Assembly (NCBI GenBank): GCA_964058805.1
Contig: CAXKVV010002149.1
Location: 62,001-126,000, forward strand
Direction: 5' to 3'
DNA length: 64,000 nucleotides
Source of the DNA: Schoenoplectus triqueter
Lineage: Eukaryota > Streptophyta > Magnoliopsida > Poales > Cyperaceae
In this document: positions 15,383 through 27,837 of the stretch, in pieces
How the letters are laid out: every line of letters begins with the position of its first letter
How positions within the stretch are numbered: position 1 is the stretch's first letter
The notes under the pieces: generated by a model
Database searches by the model: none
What the model was told of the DNA's origin: nothing
Seen by the model: only the letters and a program-made list of their open reading frames with translations
Program-made: the position numbers and the translations under genes

Positions 15383-17556
15383 ATTGAAATTAATTCGTTG
15401 CAGCAAACTAGGAAAATATATGCCTTCCGATGTGAAGCTTTATTTCCGACCTAATTTCCGCTCGAGTTCTATGCCGAACTATCCAGACCTCCCAGTTTCC
15501 AAATCAAATCATGTGAATTCGCGACTGGACCATCTCAGGTAGTACACCATGGTATTTATTTCTTGATAAAGCCCATGGACCTTCTAATGATACACTTTCT
15601 AGTTTAAAGCATAAGATCTAAGACAACAGGCTCGGATTCTCCGCATTTTTTTCACACAAGAAAATGATCTTCAAGACATACAACAAACATTTCTTAGTTA
15701 AGAAAAAATATAGATAAATAGTAGCTCTTAGCATGGAAGCGGTTTTCTCAGTTTTTAATTCATCTTACGGTAATTATTTTGCAGACTGAAATATTTACAA
15801 TTATTCATTTTTTTGGTTAGACATGAAAACATCCGTAACTCTGTTTATGGAGGCTATCGACGTAATCCACCTGTTTTCACAAGAAGATGACGAGCCATAT
15901 TATAAGCCATATAGTTTTTTTAATGCATGCGGCATGTTGAAGTCATCCACGGTAATACTGAATAAACCGATCTATATGCTGAAAAGAAAATAACACAATT
16001 ATTCAGCACTTCCATAATATTATAAATATCACATATTTGGACGGTGATCCTTATATTGAGAAACTTAAAAAAAAGTTCGTGGTAATAACATATTATTTTT
16101 ACAAAGATGGAAATACACCACCGAGGTGAATGCATAGGTTAATTGAAATATATATTAAATGGGATCTGAGCTATCAGTCCACAACATATAAAATGTACTG
16201 TTCCTCAAGTGGGTTTGAAAAAATGATCTACAGTGAAAACTATCTAGATGTTTCATTATTATATGTTTACTCTCTGTTCATGACGTGCACAAAATTATCA
16301 TTTTCCATACCTAATTAAACTCACTAATTAGGATATTTTATTATTGGCAAGTGCATGATTTTCTTTGCTTTTTACAAATAAGCTGAGACGAGCAGAAGAG
16401 ACGGTGCTCCTGGCCTTTTGTGTCTTTGTTTGTGTGTCTGTATTGTACATCTGTGAACTTACAGATAAACGCAATGGCGAGCTAGCAATTTAGAATAGGT
16501 ATCTAATTATATAAGCAGTTAAATTGAGTTGAATTGTATGGAGTGTTCAAGCTCAATATAAATTTTTTTACAGACCACGTTCGCAACTAAAAAGCTGCAA
16601 TGAAATTGATTATTTCCTTGCTGGAAGCCTTACAGCAAAAAAGTCTTTAATTCTAAATAAATTAAAATAAATTAGAAATAAAATTCACCCTAAAAGCAAA
16701 TATCTCAAAACTAAAATCTTTATTATTACAGATACACTAAGAAGTACAGTTATATTTTTTTTGGCTTTTTTTATTATAGGTCCTATTTGTACCAGATATT
16801 GGATATAACATTGAATTATTTAAGGTGCATGTAATGTCTCCACGCGGCATTCATTGGAGTTTAAACATGAAATTCTTAATAAATAAACAGAGTTAAATTT
16901 TTAACCTTTTCAAACATACCACATTATCATTCCCCCATATTGTTGATTTTGTTTAAATCTTTTCATCTACTTAAATCTAATGGTTTAAATATAATTTTTC
17001 TCTCTTCTTATTTAAGATAGATCGATGGGTATAATATACATGAGATGAAATTTAACTTCTAAAATGATCTAATCTTTTAGTATTATTTTTTATAGATTAT
17101 TATGTTTAACAATAATAATAAATATTATTATTATTATTATTATTAGCATTAAAAAATATTCAATTTTTCTTTGATGTAAATTTTTTATTGAATATTTAAA
17201 TTATTATTTCTAATTATTTATTCCAGAACTATTTTATCGAACAAAACCCAAGTTAATCCGCTAGTATTAATAATAATAACAGTGTGATTGGCATTTACAG
17301 TTATATACTTTACATATTTTATATTAAACTGCGGTGTGAAACACAAGCTTAGTTCCTTGGGAACTTCGAAATATTCTTTTTTGTCAAAAACTATGTACGG
17401 AACCAAATAAATATTTTAGGAGAACTCGAAGTGCACGTGGGCGCGCTTTGCTTTCTTACTTGTAAGAAGAATTAAAGAAACGTTGAGCATTATATTTGTG
17501 AAGTGATCAATTGACAACCGTTATTTTCATAATTTGAAGTTTAGTATTAACTCATT
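15383..17556. other. AT-rich intergenic DNA, no gene seen
   Basis: No coding frame of substance. It includes an (ATT)n run at 17,110-17,146. Short open frames here have no recognisable domain. Confidence 0.6.
17110..17146. repeat. (AAT/ATT)n microsatellite
   Basis: Interrupted trinucleotide run of AAT then ATT units. Confidence 0.9.
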
Positions 17557-17557
17557 T

Positions 17558-18150
17558 TTAAAGAAGAATTTATTTTTGATCCCTAATCTTTTAGAAAAAT
17601 TAAGTTGGTTTTTAAACATCTTCCTTATCCACAAATATTAAAGTATATCAAATAAATTCTTAAACTTTTGATATAAAAAATAATTTTCCCCTGATTTTTT
17701 TTAAAAATATTATCAAATTTAGATCGAGCCAAGTTGGGATGGATTTTGGGTCAATTTTACCACTTAGAGGTGATAAATTGATCATGTCACGTCGGATTAA
17801 TTTGATCAGAAGTTCATTAGGTTGCGTTGGGTTTTGAATTGCCTTGTGTTGGCTTTTTGGGTCTCGAGTCAAATTAAGTTGGGTCCTTGGTTAAAAACAA
17901 TGTTAAAAAAATTCGAATGACTAGTTAGTTTTGTTTTTTAAAGCTCAGGGATCAAATTAGTTTTTATATCAAAGGTTCAAAGATTTATTTAGTGTACTTA
18001 AATGTGTAAGGATTATTTTTTTTTAAATGTTCAAGGACCAACTTGGTATTTAACAAAAAATAAAGACCCACTTGGTAAAATTGAAAGTTCAAAGACTAAT
18101 TTTTTTTTTATAAAAGTTTAGGGACTGAAAGATGAATTCTCCCTTTCTTA
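17558..18150. mobile_element. Non-autonomous inverted-repeat (MITE-like) element
   Basis: The two ends are imperfect inverted repeats. The left arm (17,561-17,605, with gatccctaatcttttag) matches the complement of the right arm (18,105-18,149, with aaaagtttagggactg). Shorter self-complementary blocks continue inward. There is no coding frame. Exact ends and target-site duplication are uncertain, so the superfamily is not assigned. Confidence 0.5.
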
Positions 18151-18862
18151 AAAGTCTTAAAAATAAATGAATAGTTTGTAAATATAATTTTTAATTTATA
18201 AATTGATTATATTTCTTTGTTTGAGTAACAATGGAAGTCTAAACTACCCAACTTTTTAAATGCCCCCCCTCCCTCACTCGGGTTTTGAAGCTGATATATT
18301 CTACACAAAGAGTATTTCCTTTGTCATATAACCAATGATTAGTTCTAACATTGGTTATATTCAACTTTTATATAATTTATATGTTATTTTATAGTCCATA
18401 AAATCATTAAATCAAGATTATTGCAATTTGCTTATAATTTTAATAGTCTTAGATGAACCATCAACTTATTAATACTTAAACTACATTAAATTTAAAACAT
18501 TATCAATCTATTAGTTGAAAATATATCTATGAATTTTGACTATTTTTTATTTTTTTTGATTTTATTTGAAAACCCACTGTCATTATTGTCAAAAATAACT
18601 ATTGTAAGTGACCCTTCTTATATTTTTTTTATGCTTAATTACTTTGTGCGCATTTTTGTTTTCTTGTTGTACCTTGGTTTCTTTGAATGGTGTATTGTAG
18701 ATGCGATGACATCTGCTGCTCGTCGAATTCGGGAGCAGGGTTTTGCTCCTCATGATTCGATGATACGAATTGACGCTTTGTGAACCACCTGGCGCGCAGC
18801 TAAAGAACTAAAGACTTAAGTTGGATTCCCTCCTTCGCCTGAGAAGCTTGCCCTGCCCTAGC

Positions 18863-18931
18863 TGGAGGTCCACCACTGGATACTGTGTCTTCGTTAGTGG
18901 CAACCTTGTGTCCTGGAAGAACAAGAAATAG
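18863..18931 (+). pseudogene. Ty1/copia RNase H fragment (23 codons)
   Basis: A short frame reads WRSTTGYCVFVSGNLVSWKN, then two Lys and a TAG. RSTTGYCVF...N.VSWKSKKQ is the hallmark block of plant copia RNase H. Neither upstream nor downstream pol sequence is recognisable, so this is a tiny relic of a destroyed element. Confidence 0.75.
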
Positions 18932-21900
18932 ACTGTTTCATCTTCATTGAAATTTGTTCATTGTTTTTTTGTGTGTTTTCGACTACCCGATTTGAAGAGC
19001 AGGACTCTCTTCGCAATCGAGAAGAAAAACAGATTCACTTCCTTTGTAGATAGTGAGGCTTAATTTCCGATATCTAATAGGGTACAAATGATATTTTGAG
19101 TATACACTCAATAAAAGATAATTGATTGATGTGTTGAGGCTTTGCAGGAGTACATGTGATTTTTTTGATATAAAGATGGAAGTCAAACTAAAATTTAAAT
19201 GATGAAGTGTAATTGACGCTGATTAAGATTTGAATTTATGACTTTTTAGAACCCGCTGTAGTTAATTACTAGCTATTTGAGCTACCAAAAATATTTACTA
19301 TATGTGATGAAGTTTATACAAGAGTTGAATGCTTACAAGACTGCAGCGAATTGGACACAGCTACGAGATGAAAAAAACAAAGGTTTGCAATTAGTCAAAC
19401 AAGGTGTGCCTTTTCTTGTCTCATGGAAGAGCTCGTGAGGTACTTGAAAAAAAGTTAAAAATAGTACATATTGACTCAAATGAAAGTATATATGCAAACC
19501 AAAAAAAGAAACAGATGTAAGGACAGGCAAAAGCAACAGCAAAAATACGAATGAACCAAGTGCATCTGATTTTAACCTCTTTTTGGTACCGGCCAGTCGG
19601 AAATCTTCGATCTTGATGCATCTGTATAGACAGATATTCATCATTCAACAAGAAAATATCCCGTTCTTAATATAAAATATTAATTTTACCTACATATATA
19701 GTCGTGCACACTCAATTGTTATCGTACTTGATTTCAAGTTGCATGTTTGGCACAGACTGCATGCATGCCCTGGAATGATATTTGGTCAAGATACCAGCAT
19801 TCTTTTTTGAAATAAAAAAATTTAGTTTTTGTATGATTCTAAACTATTCAGCTTTAAATATTCAGAAAAGATTAGGGCATTGTTTGATTATGCGAGCTCC
19901 CATAAATAAAGCATTATCTTTTCTCCTCATGAGTACGTATTTGTCAAAAACTGATTCTCACATTCTTCTCATTTTAAAAGTTAAATTGAATGAAAACTAC
20001 AAACAAAAAGGAAATTAAAAACAATGAGAAAAATTAATTTGTAACAAAAGAAAAACGAGAAGAATAAAAGATGTCACCGAACAGAAAGAAGCCAGGAAAA
20101 GGAGGACATTGCTATAGGCGGACAGCTAGGAGGGCCAAACTTTGAACTGTGACACTAACACAGGTGGTGTTTCTGATCACCTAGGAAATTCAATGAGAAT
20201 AATTGTCTCAAGTAATATTTCTCACATGATGGAGTAGTTTGGTGTTTCTTAAATTGGTATCCTTGTCAATTGCTATCAATATTAACTTCTCTCATCAATA
20301 TTGTCTAACTTGCAAGTCCTTTGTCCGGCAGTTACTGGATCTTGTGATGTAAAAAGTATTAATTGGCTGAAATTTAATTGCACTATTAATTAAAGCTATG
20401 TGAGGTCATAATATTGAAAACATAAAATATTGACATTAATTGATGGTGTTGATTGAACAAATGACATATCTCAAAAATCAAATTTGTACCTGCTTAAAAC
20501 CAAAAAAACAAAAAAGAAAAAAGAAAAAACTGTACCTGACGTTTTTAAGTTCATGTCTCCATAAGAAGCTGCTCCTAGCAATGGTAATTAAACAGCTGTG
20601 TAGTTTGTTTGAAGTAAAGATTTGATATGCGTTTTTGTTTTATGCAATAATCAGTTATACATGTATACAAAAATACATCTGGTCTTGATGCTTGCGATGT
20701 CAAGGACATATAATTAGGTTAATTATTGGTGGTTATGAATATGGTCAGCTGAGGGCAACTATAATACTCAGCTAACAACTAGTATATAAGACAGACATAT
20801 ATTATGGCAGCAGTTAGACTTGGGGTTGGCTCGCTCCATTGCTTCCATGTCTCTATTTTGAACGGAATTTTGTTAATATTTAGAAAACAACCTAACGTAG
20901 ATTGTCTTTTAAATAAGAAAAAAACTTAGATGTCCGAATAAGCACCAAAAAAGGCTCACTTATTTCTTAGCATATCGAACTTAATGTTGGATAATCACAA
21001 GCCAAAATTCCCTAGGTCCTAGTCCTAGCTGATAATCAAAGTAGAAGTCTGTACATATATATATATATACATATATAGTCATGATCCTGTCATTTTACTT
21101 CTCAAAAATAACAGAAAAATGGAAAGATTACATACTAATCCCAATTTTTAAATTGAGACACTGATATAAAAAAAAAAATCCATAATCCATATCATATTGA
21201 TCCAACATTATTGTGTGGAGGCAGTAACTGTCAACTGTCAAGACACTGAAAAAGTATACTGGCAGGTGCCATACAGCTAGTCTTTGGTATCAGACGTTCT
21301 TCAATAACATCACTCACTTTCAGTTCTGCCTCATAGAGTTTTATATTCCTTACATAAGAAACGTACAAAAATCTCATCACTAATAAAGCAGAGACTGGTG
21401 TCAAGTAATTGCCACATAATCAACCACCGTATATTAATTGGACGCATATAAGGTCAGGACATCAGGTTGAAAACTTTGAGTCCGTTTGAAATTCAGTTAA
21501 TTGTAAAATTTGAACTACTTGACTAAATCAAATTGTACACATTGAATAGCTGCTATATTCATTCTCTTAAATAAGCTAGAAAGCTACTGAACACATGTTC
21601 ATCCTGGATTATACTTTCTAGCTGCTGCGCTTGTTTTGTATATTTATTTCTCTATTCTCTCATAAAGATTCCATGGTATTGCATGAAAATAATGATTTAA
21701 ATAGCTAGGATAAAGTATAACTACACTAACACAAAGCTAAGTATAATAACGCTTTCTGTATATATGTTGTATAAACTGAGTTTATAATTGACCGGTCTAT
21801 AAATGAAGGAATAACTTTCTTTGTGCTCATATTTCATATAAGTTTAGTTTAAACAATCTTCTACAACCTTCACAAGTATTTTAATGTGAAGCATTGGTTT

Positions 21901-22700
21901 TAGAAAATAGCCTGTTTAATCAAGAAGTAATATTGAAGCAGTCGGTCTTCAAGGAAAAATGTGTACTGAAATATCAAAAGTTCTGCTACTGTGACACGCA
22001 GACTTGGATATATTTTGATAAGAAGAGATAAGTTATTAGCTGAGAGTTTGAACATTAGATTTTTCCTATAATAAGGGCATTATGACAAATGAACTTGGAT
22101 AAATTAATATTTGATGTGAAATTAAGAAGAGAGATAAATATTGACGAAGTAAACAAAATTATATATATATTGATTAGCCAGCAATATCTGAAGGAGATAT
22201 TTAAATTAATTCTAATCGAAGGCATTACTACAAAGTAAAAAAATTAAATTAATTACAAGCTTCTAATAATTTCAAATATATTAACAGACTGTTGTAAAAC
22301 TATGCAATTAGAAAGTGGTTTAAAGATAAATCATGTATAGGAAGCGCCTGAAGGTAATGGTCCTTTTGGTCAATTCATTACTTGAAACCTCCCCTATGGG
22401 GAATATATCACATGGATATGAAGGATAGTTCTAAAGGATAAATCAATTCATTTAATCTCATTGTAATAATCGATAAGATTATCATCACATAAAATGAGCT
22501 GTGATCAAAGAAACAACCATGCTGCATCTGCAATAACATACTGAGCTTTCTTTTTTCTTAAAAATATATCAGAACATGTATGCTTCTCTATAGGACAAAT
22601 TAATCTGAAATTATATTGAGCTCCATATCTCAAGAGGAATTTAGAAGCCATAAGCCAGAAGATAGATAAGAGTAAAAGAAAATTCAACGCCTACACAAGA
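18932..22700. other. AT-rich intergenic DNA, no gene seen
   Basis: Frames of 60-100 codons at 19,333-19,651, 19,782-20,018 and 20,440-20,625 are low-complexity and show no known domain. A TA-rich run lies at about 21,055-21,078. This region is downstream of MIR172 (which is on the minus strand), so part of it may belong to the end of that transcript. Confidence 0.5.
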
Positions 22701-23101
22701 AAATTCCAGTATTCATCCTTGCATTATATTAAATTATTAATGATGCCAATTTAGGTTCTTGGAGAAATTAATATGAATGGTTGAAAGGAGGACCAAAAAG
22801 GACCAACGTAGTAAAAAACTCACATGGGATGTCCAATTAGCAGATGTCTTAATTGTGATAACACAGGATAAGAACATAACCACACTAACTATTAATAGTA
22901 AATAAAACTAAAGTTTAGTTCAAATGTTAAAAGGGAATTGTAAAAAGCCAAAAACTTTGGTAAACCAACTTCATAAATATTTTTTACTAGGAAAACATTA
23001 CAGATTTTTTTCTTCAAGAAGCACGAACTAAGGGGCCATTGCAGTAAATGAGAAGAATGATACAATAGCACTAAAAAAATCTATGAAATAAGGAAACTAA
23101 C

Positions 23102-23740
23102 CTTCCGCGAGACATACAGAGTGACCGGATTTGCAGTTGTGTTGTCTTAATTTGAATGTGATTTAGTCATTGTGTGCCGATGCAGCATCATCAAGATTCT
23201 CATTCAGCTCATGGATATATTTTGTGTCATCCAATCGATGTGAATCTTGATGATGCCACATCTGCTAACAACAACTGTCTCCAAGGAACAAGGTTCTGTA
23301 ATTCTTGTTCTCGATCGATGTGGAATAATCAAAAGATCCCATCTCTAGATTGGAAAGGGCAAGAGTATGTATCAAAAATAAAGATTCGTCTCTTGATTTG
23401 AGTTAGAAGAGAACAAATTTACATCAAAAGCAAGAGAAAATTTTGGCGCATGATGCAACTTTGGCCTGAAAAGATACCTTTTGCCAGACACTTGTCCCAA
23501 ACAATTGATTCAGGTGCTTAACCTGGCAAGGGTTAGTCCGTACGTAACAATTTTTAAGAAATTCAAGAGAAGGACAGAGGAGAGACCGAGAAGAAAGATT
23601 GGGTGTTTAATACAAAGGATGCTTATCTCAGGCACAGAGAGACCGAGAAGAAAGATAGAGAGCAAGCACCTGAAGAAAGCATCCAGGAGAAACGGGATAC
23701 GGGGATAGTGAAAAGTGGAAGAAAGAGAGAGAAGATGGTT
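23102..23740 (-). ncRNA. MIR172: pri-miR172 transcript region (predicted)
   Basis: Between the TATA box (23,766-23,774) and the hairpin the minus strand is CT-rich, leader-like sequence without a long coding frame. It carries a direct duplication of a 16-base unit (plus-strand gaccgagaagaaagat) at about 23,586-23,601 and 23,640-23,655. Downstream of the hairpin, GGAAG followed by GTTAGT at about 23,102 looks like a splice donor, and plant pri-miR172 transcripts are often spliced. Start near 23,735 and end are inferred; the real 3' end may lie further left. Confidence 0.55.
23170..23275 (-). ncRNA. MIR172: microRNA172 precursor hairpin
   Basis: On the minus strand 23,180-23,200 reads exactly as the conserved 21-nt mature miR172 (AGAATCTTGATGATGC...). 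23,239-23,259 reads as the matching miR172* (GTGGCATCATCAAGATTC...). The two arms pair almost perfectly around a loop of about 38 nt, with star on the 5' arm and mature on the 3' arm, as in known MIR172 loci. miR172 represses AP2 and TOE-type transcription factors by cleavage and translational block, and so controls phase change, flowering and floral organ and fruit development. The hairpin is intact. The CDC48 gene 14.5 kb away is unrelated in function. Which MIR172 paralogue this is cannot be told from here. Confidence 0.95.
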
Positions 23741-23765
23741 TGGGGTCTTTTGAGGGGAGACTCGG

Positions 23766-23774
23766 TTTTATAAA
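23766..23774 (-). promoter_or_regulatory. MIR172: TATA box of MIR172
   Basis: Minus strand GTTTATAAAACC lies about 565 bases upstream of the mature miRNA, followed by a CT-rich leader. A second TATA-like site (minus GTTATAAAATCC) lies at 23,777-23,788. Only about 90 bases separate the first from a MULE insertion, so the native distal promoter begins beyond that element. Confidence 0.65.
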
Positions 23775-23863
23775 CGGGATTTTATAACTGGCCCAAACTG
23801 ATTGGCCCCAGTGATAATTTCACGCCGCTCCTTAGCAAATCTAACCCTTTCGTAAACAATCTT

Positions 23864-25274
23864 CAGACTTTTTTTATAGTAAAAAAATAATTAAATATAT
23901 GAAATTGGCAAGATGATTCCGATTTTTAACCTCCATAGTCATATTTGAGTTTGAAACTTGGGTTCAGTCTTTAGGTATGAGTTTGAAACTCGGATCCAGC
24001 GCCCTAATCCGAGTTTGAAACTCGGGTCCAGGTTATTTTTTCTTCTTCTGTTTGTTTATTTATTATTTTTAATAGATTTTAATAGTTTATTAATTTGTTT
24101 ATTATGTGTAAATATTTATTTTTTTTAATTTAGTTTTTTAATAAGTTTTAATATATATTTTTTAATTTAGCGTATTTAAAATATTCATTTAATTATCTTG
24201 TTATGTGTAATTATATAATTAAATTCATTAAGAGACAAATTGATTAGATAAGAACAAATGTTATTGTATATTATTCACTCATTCAATAACTAATATAAAA
24301 AAGATAATTATGCATCCAATAAAAATAAATACTTACTCAATAATACATACATACATCATGCTCATGTAATAATATGAAAATTTATATAATTTCTATGAAA
24401 ATTTCAAAGAAAGAACTGAAAAAATAAAAGTTAAAATTTCAATTGCGTTTTTGAGTTTGAAGATGATATTTTTTTGTCCTTAAAATTGGCGGTGATAGCG
24501 TTAGCATTAACCATGTAGATCTCATCGTAAGTTTTCTGTGGCCCCGTAGCACGCCTCAATCGGAGTATCCTATCAAAAATTATGACCGTTTAATGTTGAG
24601 ATGGTCGAATTTCAGCATTTATTTCTTCTCTCTCTTCTTTCTTATTTCTCTCTCTGTCTCTCTCACCTCTCTTTTTATATAAAAAAATAAATAAAAATGG
24701 GTTGTTAATCCGTGAGATTTCAGTTTTGAATTTTAATTTTTAGATCGTTGTATTAAGTGTTGTCTAAAGTGATTTTTATTGTAGTAATAATATAGATTAA
24801 TGTAGTCAGTGTTAATATTTTTAAAATTATATTTTAATTATTATAACATTATGTCTTTTATTATTGTTTCAAATAACAAAATGATTAGATAAATATTTAA
24901 AAATAAACTAAATCAAAAAATAAATATTTTAAACATAACAAACTAATAAAACTTATTAAAAAATAAATTTGATCCCTTAATGAATTTAATTATATAATTA
25001 CACGTAACAAGATAATTAAATAAATATTTTAAAATAAGATAAATTAAAAAATAAATATTAAAACCTATTTAAAAAGCTAAATTAAAAAAAATATTTAAAC
25101 TTGATAAACAAACTAAATAAATTATTAAAATCTATTAAAAATAATAAATAAACAAACAGAAGAAAATAACCTGGTTCTGAGTTTGAAACTCGGGTTTAGC
25201 TATGAAAGCTAAAAATTAGGACCATCTTATCAATTCCATATATTTAATTATTTTATTTACTATAAAAAAATCTG
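23864..25274. mobile_element. Mutator-like (MULE) non-autonomous element with long terminal inverted repeats
   Basis: Left end CAGACTTTTTTTATAGT and right end CTATAAAAAAATCTG are inverted repeats that continue inward for roughly 300 bases. They pair about 23,864-24,235 with about 24,965-25,274. A 9-bp direct repeat AACAATCTT (23,855-23,863 and 25,275-25,283) flanks it, the size typical of Mutator-like elements. The centre (24,236-24,964) has no transposase frame, only a CT-rich run at about 24,627-24,675. The palindromic motif GAGTTTGAAACTC and its variants occur three times in the left arm and once in the right. It lies immediately upstream of the MIR172 promoter. Confidence 0.85.
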
Positions 25275-26411
25275 AACAATCTTCACAGAGATAGATTAGC
25301 CACTCTGTCCCATTAGTCAAACTTGATTAGATTAAGGTAGATTAACTGAGGGCGCAGGTAATTGCTCTGAAATTTTTCCTTCAACCATTATGATAAAGGC
25401 TTCTTCTTATTACATTTTTGTTGCTTCTGCTACCAAATTAAATTTAATAAGCTCTTACTATGAAAATGAACAAAGCATCATTCGTTATACGTTAGATATT
25501 GTACTAAACAATCATTATTATTTTTTCCTTAGCACGTCTCAAGTTGTTATTTATGTATCTTTTTGTACATTGTGTGTTACACTAGTATAGTGTATATATT
25601 TTATTAATCCATATGTCTTTCTTTGAATGCCCTGTAATAAATTGATTGGTTAATTTAGTTATAAAAAAAACTAGCACTACTAGAATTGTTGTTATTACCG
25701 TGGAATGAAAAATGCTTGTTCCGTGGAGTCAAGCACGGAAAAGACGTCATTTCCGTGAATTACCCACGGAAAGACTTCCACGGTACTTTCATCGCCAGAA
25801 CAAATACTATTTCCGTAGAATACCACAGAGATAATCCTTTTCTGAGGAATTAAGCACAGAAATGATTCTACGGAAATAGGTTCCCGTCTGAGTGCTCCGG
25901 TTCTTAATTCCGTAGTAAACATTTGGCAGTTCCGAGGAATTGAGCAACAGAATAACTCATATTATTTCCATGGTTTTTACATCCACGGAAATAACTTTAA
26001 CAAGTCACGGAATAACTCTACTCATCCATATTATTATTTTTCTATTATTAATTAATTTGTCAAGAAATCTATTATTTATGGGAGTAACACCACTTATTCT
26101 GGCAGTAAAACTCATTCCTGCACAAAATAACATCCCTAATTTTTGTTTTATTTTCCAATTGTCAACTGATGACAAATTAAAACAATCAAGCATTAAAAAT
26201 AACTTCAGAAAAATAATATAGCATATAAAAACACCAATTGGAAGTACATCAAATTAAAAAATACAGGTATTGAACTGCCAAAATATAAACCCGTATATCA
26301 ACTGCTATATTGCTATAATTGAAAAGCTGTTTTTCTGCTATATTGCTATAATTGGACATTCTATTACCAAAAAATTAAAAACCGTTAACCATACCAAACC
26401 TAACTACTGTA

Positions 26412-27837
26412 TTTGTTGATTGTCCGAGTTCGATCCCTTGTACCATCGGTTCATGGCTGCCTCGCCTGTTGCAGCTTGCGTTACAAGTGCTTGTATCCCT
26501 CCCATCACATTTGATTGCGACATTGAAGATAATCTCTAGTATAGAACAAAAAAAATACTTAGGATCTTTTACTTTGAAGCATCAGTACAATTAAACAACC
26601 TACATTTATAAAATTGGGTCATTTGTATCTCTCTATTTTGAAGCATGTACAATACAATTTTTTCTTCTTGCCCTCAAGCATGACTAATATAAATTTGTAA
26701 TATTTACCACTAAAAGCATGCTTAAACCCAATATTGAAAATTGATCAAACCTTAGACATAACAACAAAGTTGAATCTATATGTTTTATTCTTACTTGGTG
26801 CAGAGGCATTTGCATTCCAATAAGTGCACTGTAAGGAAGGGTCATGTGACCCTAAGTAAATAATATGAAAATATTAATATTACGATGATATTCTTTTATG
26901 ACTGCATAAGAACTCTGAAATTTTCCATAATTCCTTTTTAGAAAATATATATATTTTTTAGTGAAACATGATAATTATCAACATTCATACCTATCTGTTA
27001 TATCAATTTCAGCAAAGTCTTAAAACACAAACTAAATCTACAGACTTTGACATGCATGAATCTCACAATACTAGTCCACTCCAATGTTAAAAACTATGAA
27101 AACCTTACACAACTCCCGTCAAACACCATCACCCATTCAAAATTATTAGAAATTATACTTACCTGAAATAAAGGCATATGTTGTCCTTGAGTTGGCTGAG
27201 AAATGAGACCATGAGCCTACAAGCACAACATACAGTGAACAACAAAAATTAGTATTGTGAAATATCAAAACCTGACTTGTTTGCACTCAATTTCCACTAT
27301 AGAAAGCTGAAAATTCACCTGAGATAAAACTCTGCTGTGACATTTCCTACTCGATATTTAAATTGTTCCTTCATTAATAAAACAACACAATAGCAATTTG
27401 GTGAATACATTAATTAATCAATTACCGAGTTAATAAAATCTACTGGTCTCCATTTGTATATAAATTATAAATTAACAATAATTTTTATTTACCAAAAATT
27501 GGATCTCCAAAGTATCTCTTGTGGTCTGATCAAATATGCGAAAACTTCTAAATGGTTCTGGCATGAGGTTCTAAATGGTCTTAGGATTTGTTTTATCTGT
27601 TTTTTCAGTGGTGAACTCTTCTAGGACCACCGGCCACACCTCTGGCTGCTGATTTGGCGGTCTTGATTGAACTACCTTTCCAAGACCTCTTCCCTTGCGC
27701 TTACGCACTTCATTGCCTACCCCAGGTACTTCTGTGTGTGTGGAATCGTGCTCCAATGCAATAGAGCTATGGATGAGGCCCTGTTGGGTGTATTTAACCC
27801 TTTTTTTCCTTGGTAGAGAAGACTTTGTACCAGCCAT
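26412..27837 (-). pseudogene. Small multi-exon gene inside CACTA copy 1, TNPA-like or unknown
   Basis: A minus-strand open block begins at 27,837 (MAGTKSSLPRKKRVKYTQQ, then a basic RKRKGRGLGKVV stretch) and stops at 27,571. Short coding-like pieces ending in splice-donor-like GTAAG follow: one at about 27,180-27,231 (AHGLISQPTQGQHMPLFQ) and one at about 26,808-26,872 (MTLPYSALIGMQMPLHQ). A last piece lies at about 26,412-26,524 (MSQSNVMGGIQALVTQAATG...). The Gln-rich M-P-L-x-Q peptides recur in two exons. Position and basic N-terminus suggest the accessory DNA-binding protein of a CACTA element, but I recognise no diagnostic domain. Splicing and function are inferred. Confidence 0.4.

Noticed and set aside
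23174..23401. 75-codon plus-strand frame over the MIR172 hairpin
   Set aside because: It is the antisense reading of the miR172 precursor. Its His/Asp-rich start comes from the conserved miRNA arms, not from a protein family.
26425..26460. tRNA-like T-arm sequence gttcgatccc
   Set aside because: No matching acceptor, D or anticodon arms. The same bases are read as codons in the last exon-like piece of the CACTA gene, and the motif recurs in copy 2.
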